Positions 8,294 through 17,026 of a stretch of 64,000 nt of DNA are shown here, in pieces. The notes under the pieces were generated by a model, which saw only the letters and a program-made list of their open reading frames with translations, had not been told where the DNA came from and ran no database searches. The stretch is taken from assembly GCF_007290395.2 (NCBI RefSeq), contig NZ_CP041656.2:682001-746000 (forward strand), read 5' to 3'. This DNA is from Bradyrhizobium cosmicum. Its GTDB lineage: Bacteria > Pseudomonadota > Alphaproteobacteria > Rhizobiales > Xanthobacteraceae. A program made the translations under genes and the position numbers. The number at the start of each line of letters is the position of its first letter. The stretch's first letter is position 1.

Positions 8294-8914
8294 TCACCCC
8301 TTCTTCGCCGGCTTGCTCGGCGTCGGGTTGAACAGCTTCTTCAGATCGTTCAAGCCTTCCGATAGCCGCGGCCATTCGCAGGAGAACGAACCCTTAGCAC
8401 AGGGGGCGCCCTTCGCTCGCGGGCCAACGGCCTGCTGCACCTTCGGCCGCTCCACCGGCACGGGCACGCGCTCGACCTCGGTGCGCAGCGCGACCTGCTG
8501 GATCTGCTGCGCCTGTCGTTCCTCCTGCTCGCGCTGCTGACGCATGGCGGCCTGGGCCGCTTCATTGCTGCGGCGCTGATTGGCGAGATAGGCGGTGTAG
8601 GATTCGTCGATCTTCTTCTGCTCGTCCGGCGTCGGATTGGGACCTGCGATGTCGAAGGTGCGATCCTGCAGGAAGTCGTAATAGGAATAGCCGCCGCCGG
8701 CCTTGCGCCGGCCGGCGAACTTCGCATTGCAATCGGCGAGCGCGGATGTCTTCTCGGTCTTGGTTGCGGCCTTCTCGGCGGCGTCGGCGCATTCCTCGAA
8801 ATCGACAGGTGCGCGCTTCCACCACTGTGCCTGGGCATGCGACAGCGTCAGCAGAAAAAATCCTGCTGCGGCAACGAAAAGCGCCGCACGACGCGATGCA
8901 ACCACGACCGACAT
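8294..8914 (-). CDS. Exported hypothetical protein, Gln/Arg-rich
   Basis: Protein of 206 residues with an N-terminal signal sequence (ending SHAQA, about residue 29). The mature part starts with a Cys- and Lys-bearing segment (FEECADAAEKAATKTEK), then YSYYDFLQDRTFDIAGPNPT, then a long charged helix (about 105-150: QRRSNEAAQAAMRQQREQEE) and a Pro/Lys-rich tail. Two Cys pairs (near 41/61 and 176/182) could form periplasmic disulfides. No known domain recognised; the layout suggests a periplasmic or envelope-associated protein. It converges on the small exported protein at 7962 across the palindromic repeat. Confidence 0.75.
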   Translation of the reverse strand: MSVVVASRRAALFVAAAGFFLLTLSHAQAQWWKRAPVDFEECADAAEKAATKTEKTSALADCNAKFAGRRKAGGGYSYYDFLQDRTFDIAGPNPTPDEQKKIDESYTAYLANQRRSNEAAQAAMRQQREQEERQAQQIQQVALRTEVERVPVPVERPKVQQAVGPRAKGAPCAKGSFSCEWPRLSEGLNDLKKLFNPTPSKPAKKG

Positions 8915-9123
8915 TCTACGAGAGCATTCCTTGCAAGACTCAACTCGAACTGAGTCGGGTCTGATTTTTGCCCCTTTATCGCCGGCTTGTCACCCGTGGA
9001 ACCCGGGAATTTCATGGCTGCATTGCTGACATTTTTTGCTTGACGTGGCGCGAGAGTCACAGCCGCGCGGCACCTGTTGCGTCTAGAGTTTTATCGATTT
9101 GAATGCGAAGGGGAATGTCCGTC

Positions 9124-10152
9124 ATGAGAGCGCTGGCCGGTTTTGCCGCAATCGCGTGGGCGCTCCTTTCCAGCCATGCCTTCGCAGCCGACGAAGATGC
9201 GCCCAACCGCAAGCCTGTGAAGGCCATCGGCGATGCGCGGCTTGCGGTCGGCGGCCGGGGAATGCTGCCGCTCTACCTCTCCCGCGACTGGTCCATGCCG
9301 TTGCCGGCGATCTCGCGCGCGATCATCGTGCTGCACGGACGCCTGCGCAATGCCGACGAATATTACATATCGGCCAACAACGCCCAGGCCGCAGCGGGCG
9401 ACGACGGCAAGAGCGCGCTGATGATCGTGCCGCAGTTTCTGACGGAGATCGATATCGAAGCGCACAAGCTGCCGGAGGACATGCTGCGCTGGTCGCTGGA
9501 GGGATGGGAGGGCGGCGACGCCGCGCTCGCACCGACCCCGGTGTCGTCCTTCGAGGCACTCGATGCGATTCTGGCAAAACTCTCCGACCGGCGCATCTTT
9601 CCGAACCTGAAGCAGGTCGTGGTGGCCGGTCATTCCGGTGGCGGCCAGGTCGTGCAGCGCTACGCCATCGCCGGTAAGGGCGAGGCAAGGCTGTCTCGCC
9701 AGCACATCGACATCCGCTATGTCGTCGCCAATCCCTCGTCCTATGCCTATTTCAGTACGGACCGGCCCCTGCCCAAGATCGCCGCATCCTGTCCCGGCTA
9801 CAACAACTGGAAATACGGCATGGGCGACCGCCCGCACTATCTCGCGGACGCGACACCGGCGGCGCTCGAGCAGCGCTATGTCGAGCGCGAGGTGATCTAC
9901 CTGCTCGGCACGCTCGACACCAATCCCAAGCACGCTGCACTGGACAAGAGCTGCATGGCGGAGGCGCAGGGCCCCACCCGCTACGCCCGCGGCCATGCCT
10001 ATGCGGACGCGATGGCCAAGCGCGACCACGGAACACCCAATCACCGGGTCTGGGATATCGCCGGCGTCGGCCACGACGGCGACAAGATGCTGACCTCGAA
10101 ATGCGGGCTCGCGGCGCTGTTCGATATTCCGGGCTGCGGGGCAGAGCGGTGA
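9124..10152 (+). CDS. Exported alpha/beta hydrolase family protein
   Basis: Predicted secreted serine hydrolase of 342 residues. The start at 9124 (MRALAG) is chosen because GAAGGGGA lies 9 bases upstream; in-frame ATGs at 9103 and 9115 are alternatives. A signal peptide ends around SSHAFA. The nucleophile elbow is GHSGGG (about residue 170), preceded by the strand KQVVVAGHS, and the IIVLHGRLRNADEYY segment forms the oxyanion region. The last part holds an acid (GTLDTN) and a His (GVGHDGDKM), completing a plausible Ser-Asp-His triad. Substrate unknown. Confidence 0.8.
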   Translation: MRALAGFAAIAWALLSSHAFAADEDAPNRKPVKAIGDARLAVGGRGMLPLYLSRDWSMPLPAISRAIIVLHGRLRNADEYYISANNAQAAAGDDGKSALMIVPQFLTEIDIEAHKLPEDMLRWSLEGWEGGDAALAPTPVSSFEALDAILAKLSDRRIFPNLKQVVVAGHSGGGQVVQRYAIAGKGEARLSRQHIDIRYVVANPSSYAYFSTDRPLPKIAASCPGYNNWKYGMGDRPHYLADATPAALEQRYVEREVIYLLGTLDTNPKHAALDKSCMAEAQGPTRYARGHAYADAMAKRDHGTPNHRVWDIAGVGHDGDKMLTSKCGLAALFDIPGCGAER

Positions 10153-10257
10153 TGCATTGAAGGCAGATAGCTTGAAGGGTTTGCTCCGGCTGTTACACTT
10201 CGCACCGTGAGCGCCTCATCCTGAGGCGGCGCCAAGAAGACGAAGTGGAAATGCCTG

Positions 10258-11775
10258 ATGCTGCTGCCCCTGTCCGATGTGCCGCGCTGGTACGCCGAGC
10301 GCAAACCGCAAGGCACGATCGCCGTCCAACATGGGCAGGATACGCTGACATGGGATGAGCTCGAGCGCGGCGCCAACCGGCGTGCGCGGGCGTTTGCCGC
10401 CAAGGGCGTCAAGCCCGGCGATTTCGTCGCGGTCGGCCTGCCGAACGGCAATGCGTTCTTCGAGACGTCTTTTGCGGTGTGGAAGTGCGGGGCGACGCCG
10501 ACCTCGCTATCCTGGCGGCTGCCGCGCGGCGAGGCCGCCGCAGTGCTCGAGATCCTGAAGCCGGCGCTGGTGGTCGGCGGCGAGGCCGACTGGAACGCGC
10601 CGAACCGTTTGCCTGCGGATTTCGTGCCGGAAGGGTTTTCGGATCAGCCGCTCGACCCGCCAGTGTCGCGCTACTGGAAGGCCATGACCTCAGGCGGCTC
10701 GACCGGCCGGCCGAAAGTGATCCTCGATCACCAGCCGGCGGTGATCGACACGGCGGCGGCGCTGCCGCTCAGCATTCCCTTCGGGGCGTCGCTGCTCAAT
10801 CCGGGGCCACTCTATCACAATGCACCGTTCATCGTGTCGCATTACGCGTTGTTCGGCGGCGGCAAGCTGACCGGCCTCGTCAAGTTCGACGCCGAGGAGA
10901 CGCTGCGCCAGATCGCGCGCGAACGCGTGCAATGGGTCAATTTCGTGCCGACCATGATGCACCGGATCTGGGCCTTGCCTGAGAACGTGCGCAACGCCTA
11001 CGACGTCTCGAGCCTGCAGACCGTGTTTCACATGGCCGCGCCAATGCCGCCGTGGCTCAAGGAGAACTGGATCAACTGGCTCGGCCCGGAGCGGGTGTGG
11101 GAGCTCTATGGCGGCACCGAGCGGCAGGGCGCGTGCATCATATCGGGCACGGAATGGCTCACCCACAAGGGCTCGGTCGGCAAGATCGGCGAGATGGCCA
11201 AACTGCGCATCATCGGCGAGGACGGCAACGACGTCGCGCCCGGCGAGACCGGCGAGATCTATTTCCTCAACAATGACGGCAAGGATGCCACCTACCACTA
11301 TCTCGGCGCCGAGCCGAAGCGCCGCGCGGACGGCTGGGAATCGCTCGGCGATATCGGCAGGTTCGATGCGGAAGGCTATCTCTATCTCGGCGACCGCCTC
11401 GCCGACATGGTGCTGCGCGGCGGCGCCAACATCTATCCGGCCGAGGTCGAGGCTGCCGTCTCCGAAGCACCCGGTGTGCGCTCCTGCGTCGTGGTGGGAT
11501 TGCCCGATCCGGAATTGGGCCAGCGCGTGCACGCCATCATCGAGCCTGAGCCGGATGCGGACGGCCAGGCCATCGCAGACGGCATGGCGGATTTCCTGAA
11601 GGATCGACTCAGCCGCTACAAGCACCCCGAGAGTTTCGAGATCGTGGCCGCCCCGCCGCGTGATGATTCCGGAAAAGTCCGACGCACCCTGTTGCGCGAC
11701 GAACGCGCAGCATGGATGAAGGAAGGGCGCGCTTTCCGGATCTGGCCGGCGAAAGCATCTTCGCACGCCGAATAA
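10258..11775 (+). CDS. AMP-dependent acyl-CoA synthetase/ligase
   Basis: ANL-superfamily ligase of 505 residues that adenylates a carboxylic acid and transfers it to CoA. The phosphate loop is TSGGSTGRPKV (about 141-151), the A5-like motif is ELYGGTERQG, and the hinge/A8 region is YLGDRLADMVLRGGANIYPAEVE near the C-terminus, with the catalytic Lys in DDSGKVRR. It heads a probable operon with an RraA-like protein, a cupin and a Bug-type binding protein (gaps of 27, 28 and 59 bases), suggesting uptake and CoA activation of a small organic acid. Substrate cannot be told. Confidence 0.88.
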   Translation: MLLPLSDVPRWYAERKPQGTIAVQHGQDTLTWDELERGANRRARAFAAKGVKPGDFVAVGLPNGNAFFETSFAVWKCGATPTSLSWRLPRGEAAAVLEILKPALVVGGEADWNAPNRLPADFVPEGFSDQPLDPPVSRYWKAMTSGGSTGRPKVILDHQPAVIDTAAALPLSIPFGASLLNPGPLYHNAPFIVSHYALFGGGKLTGLVKFDAEETLRQIARERVQWVNFVPTMMHRIWALPENVRNAYDVSSLQTVFHMAAPMPPWLKENWINWLGPERVWELYGGTERQGACIISGTEWLTHKGSVGKIGEMAKLRIIGEDGNDVAPGETGEIYFLNNDGKDATYHYLGAEPKRRADGWESLGDIGRFDAEGYLYLGDRLADMVLRGGANIYPAEVEAAVSEAPGVRSCVVVGLPDPELGQRVHAIIEPEPDADGQAIADGMADFLKDRLSRYKHPESFEIVAAPPRDDSGKVRRTLLRDERAAWMKEGRAFRIWPAKASSHAE

Positions 11776-11802
11776 GAAAATTCACGAAAGGACTCTTTTG
11801 AC

Positions 11803-12441
11803 ATGACGATCACGATCGCTGCGAACAGCGTGCCGAAGCCGCCCGCTGAGATCATCGAGGGCTTCAGGGGTGCGCCGACCTCGGTCATTTCAGACAATCT
11901 CGCCCGGCTGCCGGGCGCGGTCGGCCTGAAGCCCTATCATCGCGGCGGCAAGCTAGTGGGGACGGCCTTCACCGTGCGCACCCGCCCTGGCGACAATCTC
12001 GCCATCCACCGCGCGCTCGAGCTGGTCGGCCCCGGCGACGTCATCGTGGTCGACGGCGGCGGCGACGAGACCCGCGCGCTGGTCGGCGAGATCATGAAGA
12101 CCATCGCGCAGTGGCGCAAAGCCGAAGGCTATGTGATCGACGGCGCGATCCGCGACGTCGCGTCCTTCGCCGGCGACGACTTCCCCTGCTACGCCCGCGC
12201 GGTGATCCATCGCGGTCCCTACAAGAACGGTCCCGGCGAGATCAACGTGCCTGTGTCGATCGGCGGCAGCGTGATCTCGCCGGGCGATATCGTGGTCGGC
12301 GACGAGGACGGCGTGGTGTCGTTTCCTGCGGCTGGTGCCGCAGCACTGCTCGAAGCGGTCCGCGCCCAGGTTGCGCGCGAGGAGGAGACCATGAAGGCGA
12401 TCCGCGAGGGCCGCTACCAGGGCTCCTACGGCAAATCCTGA
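11803..12441 (+). CDS. RraA family protein (HMG/CHA aldolase-like)
   Basis: RraA/HMG-aldolase fold, 212 residues. The family signature VIDGAIRDV (about 107-115) includes the Arg and Asp that bind substrate and metal in 4-hydroxy-4-methyl-2-oxoglutarate/4-carboxy-4-hydroxy-2-oxoadipate aldolases, and VVDGGGDETRALVG (about 79-92) and GEINVPVSIGG fit the same fold. Because it lies between a CoA ligase and a cupin rather than beside RNase E, an aldolase or oxaloacetate-decarboxylase-type role in catabolism is more likely than RNase inhibition. Strong site GAAAGGA upstream. Pathway unknown. Confidence 0.85.
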   Translation: MTITIAANSVPKPPAEIIEGFRGAPTSVISDNLARLPGAVGLKPYHRGGKLVGTAFTVRTRPGDNLAIHRALELVGPGDVIVVDGGGDETRALVGEIMKTIAQWRKAEGYVIDGAIRDVASFAGDDFPCYARAVIHRGPYKNGPGEINVPVSIGGSVISPGDIVVGDEDGVVSFPAAGAAALLEAVRAQVAREEETMKAIREGRYQGSYGKS

Positions 12442-12469
12442 GCAACGAAAAAACGAAGGGGAGAATGGC

Positions 12470-12841
12470 GTGAGCCAGAAGGAAGAATTCCATAATATCG
12501 ACAATCCCGCCGACGGGCTGTTCCGCGAGCTAGCCGCGGGCGTCACCACGCGCATCTTCTCCGGCGAGCAGGCGATGCTGTCGGTGGTGACGCTGGGCCC
12601 GCATGCGCAGGGAACGCTGCATCACCACCCCGAGGAGCAATGGGGCGTGCTGCTCGACGGCTCCGCCATCCGCGTCCAGGGTGATGAGGAGATCGCGGTG
12701 AAGAAGGGCGATTTCTGGCGGACGCCCGGCAACGTGCCGCACACCATGCGCGCCGGCCCTGACGGCGCCCGGGTGCTGGACATCTTCAGTCCGCCGCGGC
12801 CAGAATACAAGAAAGCGGGATCGGGCTTCGGGATGACCTGA
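12470..12841 (+). CDS. Cupin domain-containing protein
   Basis: Single-domain cupin of 123 residues with a GTG start and an AAGGGGAGAA ribosome site. The first cupin motif carries the metal ligands in GTLHHHPEEQWGVLLDG (about 48-64) and the second motif ends in GNVPHTMRAG. Proteins of this type act as small isomerases, dioxygenases or metabolite sensors. The position inside the ligase-RraA-cupin-Bug run suggests a metabolic role on the imported acid, possibly tautomerase-like. No specific reaction is supported. Confidence 0.83.
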   Translation: MSQKEEFHNIDNPADGLFRELAAGVTTRIFSGEQAMLSVVTLGPHAQGTLHHHPEEQWGVLLDGSAIRVQGDEEIAVKKGDFWRTPGNVPHTMRAGPDGARVLDIFSPPRPEYKKAGSGFGMT

Positions 12842-12900
12842 AGCCTGCCGCACGCGCCACAGAGCAAAAGCCGGGCGCAAGACAAAAAAGGGAGGGGACC

Positions 12901-13857
12901 ATGACGATCACAAGACGAACGCTGCTGGCCGCGCCGGCCATTCTTGCAATGGCGCCGGCGATGGCGCAGGCCGGCAAGATCACGCTGGTCGTGCCGTTTC
13001 CACCGGGCGGCTCGACCGATTCGATGGCGCGGCTGCTGCAGAGCAATCTGCAGACGAAACTCAACCGCATCGTCGTGGTCGAGAACAAGTCGGGCGCCGC
13101 CGGCGCGCTCGGCGCCGCGCAAGTCGCCAAGAGCCCAGCGGACGGCTCGGCGTTCCTCGTCACCTTCGATTCCCACGCGGTGATCCCGGCCATTCTCGAC
13201 AAGCCGCCGCTCGACGTCGAGCGGGAACTGATGCCAGTCTTTCTGGTCGGCACCGCGCCTTACGTGATCGCTGCCGGCGCCGGCCGTCCCTACAAGAGCT
13301 TTGCCGACGTGGTCGCGGCCTGCAAGGCGACGCCGGGTGCGGTGAAATATGCATCCGTCGGCATCGGCACGCTCGGCCATCTCGCCATGACCGTGCTCGG
13401 CAACAAGGCCGGCGTCGAGATCATGCACGTGCCCTATCGCGGCGGCGGCCCGGCCATGAACGACGTGCTTGGCGGCCATGTCGATCTGATCGCAGGATCG
13501 GCGGCGCTGGTCGCAGCGCAGCTCGGCAGCAATATGCTGCGCCCGATCCTGCAGCTCGGCCGCGAGCGGCTGCCGGCGCTGCCGGATACGCCGACCGCGA
13601 TCGAGGCGGGCTTTCCGGACTTCGAGACGCTGGCCTGGTGGGGCATCTTCGCGCCGACAGGCACACCCGCCGATGTCGTCGCGGAGATGGCGAAATCGGT
13701 CAAAGAGATATTGAGCGAGCCCGCGACCGCCGCCCAGCTCAAGGAGACCCAGCAGATGACGCTGCTGCTCGAGGACGGCCCCGCCTTCAAGACCTTCTTC
13801 GACAAGCAGGTCGCCTATTGGGGCAAAGTGGTGAAGGACAACAATATCAAGGCGTGA
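12901..13857 (+). CDS. Bug/TctC-family tripartite tricarboxylate transporter substrate-binding protein
   Basis: Periplasmic binding protein of 318 residues with a signal peptide (MTITRRTLLAAPAILAMAPA) and the family opening VVPFPPGGSTDSMARLLQ. Also typical are ENKSGAAGALGAAQVAKSPADG, HVPYRGGGPAMNDVLGGHVDL and ADVVAEMAKSVKEIL. Bug proteins bind organic or aromatic carboxylates. The TctA and TctB membrane subunits are not in this window, so it must use components elsewhere or act as a sensor, as is common for the large Bug family. Last gene of the operon; a strong hairpin follows the stop. Confidence 0.93.
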   Translation: MTITRRTLLAAPAILAMAPAMAQAGKITLVVPFPPGGSTDSMARLLQSNLQTKLNRIVVVENKSGAAGALGAAQVAKSPADGSAFLVTFDSHAVIPAILDKPPLDVERELMPVFLVGTAPYVIAAGAGRPYKSFADVVAACKATPGAVKYASVGIGTLGHLAMTVLGNKAGVEIMHVPYRGGGPAMNDVLGGHVDLIAGSAALVAAQLGSNMLRPILQLGRERLPALPDTPTAIEAGFPDFETLAWWGIFAPTGTPADVVAEMAKSVKEILSEPATAAQLKETQQMTLLLEDGPAFKTFFDKQVAYWGKVVKDNNIKA

Positions 13858-13863
13858 GGGACG

Positions 13864-13898
13864 GGAAGACCTCCGCATTCGGCCGGCGGAGGGCTTCC
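13864..13898 (+). terminator. Hairpin after the Bug gene
   Basis: Arms GGAAGACCTCCGC and GCGGAGGGCTTCC pair with one mismatch around a 9-base loop, starting 6 bases after the stop. There is no strong T run, so it may be an RNA-stabilising or Rho-aided end rather than a classical intrinsic terminator. Confidence 0.55.
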
Positions 13899-13959
13899 GA
13901 TCCCGCCCTCGCTTTGATATGAACACCTCCAGGCAACCTGCCCTAGCGGCGGGTTCCGC

Positions 13960-14036
<77 letters not shown>

Positions 14037-14058
14037 TAACTGTCTCCCCTCCCACCGC

Positions 14059-14133
14059 TTAAGCCGACATCGGCGCAAGGCGCTTGCGATGGTCGGCAGG
14101 TGTCACGCCGATGTGGCGGACGAAGGCGCGGGG
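14059..14133 (-). pseudogene. C-terminal remnant of an AraC-family regulator
   Basis: On the minus strand a 24-codon stretch between two stops reads PRAFVRHIGVTPADHRKRLA and ends shortly after, which closely resembles the last helix of GlxA/AraC-type regulators (F-R-G-V-T-P-x-x-Y-R-R-R-F). An in-frame TAG lies immediately upstream (14134-14136) and no continuation was seen in the other frames. It is read as a decayed gene end left beside the tRNA. It is short, so chance resemblance cannot be excluded. Confidence 0.4.
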
Positions 14134-14221
14134 CTATGGGGCAGCGTCGGCCAAAACAATGGTTGCGCTTTTCCGTCCGTCCGGCGCAAAAATTGCTGGA
14201 AGCATAGGCTTCCTTCCTTTG

Positions 14222-14240
14222 GGCCGACTGACGGTCGGCC
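14222..14240. repeat. Short inverted repeat in the leader of the amidohydrolase gene
   Basis: GGCCGAC and GTCGGCC form perfect 7-base arms around TGACG, 27 bases before the amidohydrolase start. It could be a leader hairpin or a regulator site; nothing else identifies it. Confidence 0.35.
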
Positions 14241-14267
14241 ATCTCAGCACGACATCCGGAGACAATA

Positions 14268-15407
14268 ATGCCTTTCGACTTGATCCTGCGCGGCGGCCGT
14301 GTGGTCGACCCGTCCCAGAAGCTCGACGCCGTGACCGATGTCGCCTTTGCCGGCGGCAAGGTCGCTGCGATCGGCACGGGGCTCAAGGCTGATCCGGGCA
14401 CGGATGTGCGCGACGTTTCGAGATACATCGTGACGCCGGGGCTGATCGATCTCCACACCCATGTCTATTGGGGCGGCACCTCGCTCGGCATCGACGCCGA
14501 GGAATTCTGCCGTCTTTCCGGCGTCACCACCGCGGTCGACACCGGCAGCGCCGGTCCCGGCAATTTCGCCGGCTTCCGCAAGCACGTGATCGAGCCGAGC
14601 CAGGTCCGCATCCTCGCTTATCTTCACGTCTCGCATGCCGGCATCTTCGGCTTCTCGCACCGGATCATGGTCGGCGAGAGCGAGGAGTTGCGGCTGATGA
14701 ATCCGATCGAGGCGGCCAAGGTGGCCGACGCCAACCGCGATCTCATCGTCGGCATCAAGGTGCGCGTCGGCCTGCACTCATCGGGGACCTCCGGGGCGGT
14801 GCCGCTCGACATCGCGCTCGAGGTCGCGAACGAGGTCGGCATGCCCCTGATGGCACATATCGACCATCCGCCGCCGAGCTATGAAGAGGTGCTGGCGCGC
14901 CTGCGGCCCGGCGACGTGCTGACCCATGCGTTCCGCCCCTTCCCGAACACGCCGGCGACCGCGCAAGGCACGGTGAAGAAGGCGGTGCTCGACGCGCGCG
15001 AGCGCGGCGTGCTGTTCGACATCGGCCACGGCAAGGGCTCGTTCGCCTTCAAGACCGCGCGCGCGATGCTCGCCAACGGCTTCTATCCGGACACGATCTC
15101 CTCCGACATCCACCAGCTCTGCATCGACGGTCCGGCCTTCGACCAGGTCACGACACTGTCGAAATTCCTGTGCATGGGCATGGAGCTTTCGGACGTGATC
15201 GCGACCTCGACGGTGAACGCCGCAATGGCGTTGCGGCGTCCCGAGCTCGGCAGCCTCAGGCCCGGCAGCGTCGGCGACGCGACGCTTGTTACGGTCAGGC
15301 AGGGCCAGTTCGACTATGTCGATGTGGTCGGCGAGCACCTGACCGGCGACCGCAAGATCGTCTCGGAGGGCGTCGTCATCGGCGGCCGCTGGTGGCATCC
15401 AATTTGA
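14268..15407 (+). CDS. Amidohydrolase/deacetylase family metallohydrolase
   Basis: Zinc-dependent hydrolase of 379 residues in the dihydroorotase/deacetylase branch of the amidohydrolase superfamily. Metal ligands are visible: HTH in PGLIDLHTHVYWGG (about 57-70), a Lys in VGIKVRV, His in AHIDHPP and LTHAF, and the catalytic Asp in SSDIHQL. The N-terminal composite beta domain opens with FDLILRGGRVVDPSQK. Family members hydrolyse cyclic amides, N-acetyl-amino acids or related compounds; the substrate is not set by sequence. It ends 7 bases before the stop of the convergent TlpA-like gene. Confidence 0.88.
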   Translation: MPFDLILRGGRVVDPSQKLDAVTDVAFAGGKVAAIGTGLKADPGTDVRDVSRYIVTPGLIDLHTHVYWGGTSLGIDAEEFCRLSGVTTAVDTGSAGPGNFAGFRKHVIEPSQVRILAYLHVSHAGIFGFSHRIMVGESEELRLMNPIEAAKVADANRDLIVGIKVRVGLHSSGTSGAVPLDIALEVANEVGMPLMAHIDHPPPSYEEVLARLRPGDVLTHAFRPFPNTPATAQGTVKKAVLDARERGVLFDIGHGKGSFAFKTARAMLANGFYPDTISSDIHQLCIDGPAFDQVTTLSKFLCMGMELSDVIATSTVNAAMALRRPELGSLRPGSVGDATLVTVRQGQFDYVDVVGEHLTGDRKIVSEGVVIGGRWWHPI

Positions 15408-15414
15408 CGCAGCG

Positions 15415-16020
15415 CTAGCTCTGCTCGCGATAATATTGCAGCAGCTGCGCGCCCGGGGGTGAGAGCCAATCGGGCGCGCCGGCGATATAGCCTTCGACGT
15501 GGCCGCCCGTTCCAACCAGATAAGTGACGGGCATGCCGACGAGGCCGAACATTGCGCCGGATGCTTCGGTCGCCGTGCCATAGGCATCGACATAGCAGGC
15601 AAGGTTTTGTACGGCGAGGCCACTGAGGAAGGTGCGGATCTTGCGGAGATCCTTCGTATCGGTGCAGATCGCGACGATGTCGAGTCGGTCGAGGCGAGAT
15701 CCGGCAAGGCTTGCGAGCGTGGGCAGATCGAGCCGGCAGGCTGCACACCAGGTCGCCCAGAAATTGACGAGGGTGATGCGGCCCGGCTTGGCCGTGACCA
15801 CTGTCTCCTTGCCGCCGATGTCCTGAAGCCTGAGCTGCGGCATCGGTCTGCGTGGCCGCACCACGATGAACTGGTTGCGTCCGGACTCGAATACAGGTGG
15901 CCAGGACTGAGTGTCGGGCTGAGCGCGGCTTGCGCGTAGCGAAGCAAGCAGCACCGGCGCGGCCATGAGGATCGATCGTCGCGATAATGCCGTGAGTGGT
16001 GTACGAGGCCGTTCACGCAT
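15415..16020 (-). CDS. TlpA-family thioredoxin-like disulfide reductase, exported
   Basis: Protein of 201 residues with a twin-arginine-like leader (LSRRSILMAAPVLLA) and a TlpA/ResA-type thioredoxin fold. The active site is WCAAC (Cys92, Cys95), preceded by RITLVNFWAT; cis-Pro is in GMPVTYLVG (about 160-168). The expected role is a periplasmic thiol-disulfide exchange enzyme. The start overlaps the end of the upstream DsrE-like gene by 8 bases, so the two are coupled. It is the last gene of a three-gene operon DoxX-DsrE-TlpA opposite a LysR regulator. Confidence 0.88.
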   Translation of the reverse strand: MRERPRTPLTALSRRSILMAAPVLLASLRASRAQPDTQSWPPVFESGRNQFIVVRPRRPMPQLRLQDIGGKETVVTAKPGRITLVNFWATWCAACRLDLPTLASLAGSRLDRLDIVAICTDTKDLRKIRTFLSGLAVQNLACYVDAYGTATEASGAMFGLVGMPVTYLVGTGGHVEGYIAGAPDWLSPPGAQLLQYYREQS

Positions 16021-16474
16021 GAATGTAGGCCCAGCCCTTGAGTTGCAGGTCGACCACGCGGCCGATCCCGAAGGGGACGAGGCTCGCGCCCGATATCAGC
16101 GGAATCGTGACCTGCTCCTTGGCTTCAGCGATCGCTTTTGACGAGGCGCACATGCTGTAGGTGAGATCAGGCAGCGTCTGCCGCAGCGTCGCGAGCGGCT
16201 CGGCGAGCGGGGTCCTGTCGGCCCGAAACACGTCGATGCCCTTGCCGTTGGCGACGACCTCGATCAGCAGCCTCGCGCCCTTGTCGGCGAAATGTTTTGC
16301 GAGGTTGGCCGCGTAGCTGACGGCATGCCCCATGACAGAGGGCTCGTTGCGGTCGATCAGGATCACGACGCCATCGACGAGGCGATCACCTCTGGCCGCG
16401 GCGGCGCCGCCGGCCGTGAGGATCGACGCCCCCGCGAGCAGGCCCCTGCGGGACCATCCGTTGGCAGGCAGCAT
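16013..16474 (-). CDS. DsrE-family protein with export leader
   Basis: DsrE-like protein of 153 residues. It starts with a twin-arginine-like signal (WSRRGLLAGASILTAGGAAA), unusual because most DsrE/TusD proteins are cytoplasmic. The fold is visible from LVDGVVILIDRNEP to the C-terminal IGRVVDLQLKGWAYIHA. One Cys (109, in YSMCASS) sits at the place where sulfur-carrying members hold the persulfide Cys. It lies between a DoxX membrane protein and a TlpA thioredoxin-like protein, so it may carry sulfane sulfur in the periplasm. That role is inference. Confidence 0.8.
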   Translation of the reverse strand: MLPANGWSRRGLLAGASILTAGGAAAARGDRLVDGVVILIDRNEPSVMGHAVSYAANLAKHFADKGARLLIEVVANGKGIDVFRADRTPLAEPLATLRQTLPDLTYSMCASSKAIAEAKEQVTIPLISGASLVPFGIGRVVDLQLKGWAYIHA

Positions 16475-16493
16475 GGCCGGGGCGCCCGCGCGG

Positions 16494-16922
16494 TCAGAAC
16501 TGCCGCGGCGCGATCGGCGCCTTGCGGCCGCGTCCCCACAGCACGAAGACGCTGAGGGTCAGCAGCAGGAGATTGAGCGGGGTCACCTCCGCCTCGCCGC
16601 GCGAGACGTGGAAAATGAGCGCAAACACCTGCAACACGGTACAGCCCAGCGCGGCCAGCACGGTCAACCGTGGCAGGATCCGCGTCAGGGCGGGAAGCAG
16701 AATGCCGAGCCCGCCGGCGAGATCGATCAGCCCGATGCTGCGGACGAAGGCTTCGGAATACTGGCCGGCCCACGGCATCATCGCGGCAAGCTGGGGAATG
16801 GGCGTCAGCAACTTCACTAGGCCGGCAGACGTGAAGACGAAAAAGAGCAGGCCCTGCGCAGCCCAGAGGCCGATCCGAAGGGCGCGGCCGGGTGTGGTGG
16901 TCTCGAAGGTGGTGGCGGACAT
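16494..16922 (-). CDS. DoxX family membrane protein
   Basis: Inner-membrane protein of 142 residues with four hydrophobic segments, the DoxX layout. The start MSATTF (16922) is chosen over the longer frame because GGAG lies 8 bases upstream and the extra residues (MKYTMIKDG...) are polar and unlike the family. Visible are GLWAAQGLLFFVFTSAGLVK and SIGLIDLAGGLGILLPAL. DoxX/DoxD proteins serve in thiosulfate:quinone oxidation or respiratory redox defence in other organisms. First gene of the operon with the DsrE- and TlpA-like genes, divergent from a LysR regulator 104 bases away. Confidence 0.86.
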   Translation of the reverse strand: MSATTFETTTPGRALRIGLWAAQGLLFFVFTSAGLVKLLTPIPQLAAMMPWAGQYSEAFVRSIGLIDLAGGLGILLPALTRILPRLTVLAALGCTVLQVFALIFHVSRGEAEVTPLNLLLLTLSVFVLWGRGRKAPIAPRQF

Positions 16923-16999
16923 GGTGGTTTCTCCATAATGTGATGGTTGCCACCATTTGATAGTTTCTCCGTCTTTGATCATTGTGTATTTCAAGATCG

Positions 17000-17014
17000 A
17001 TTCATTTCCTGAAT
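17000..17014. promoter_or_regulatory. Possible LysR-type operator
   Basis: ATTCA-TTTCC-TGAAT is a perfect interrupted palindrome in the gap between the DoxX operon and the divergent LysR gene, 13 bases before the LysR start. Location and shape fit a LysR autoregulatory site; there is no direct proof. Confidence 0.4.
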
Positions 17015-17026
17015 GTTGATGATTCC

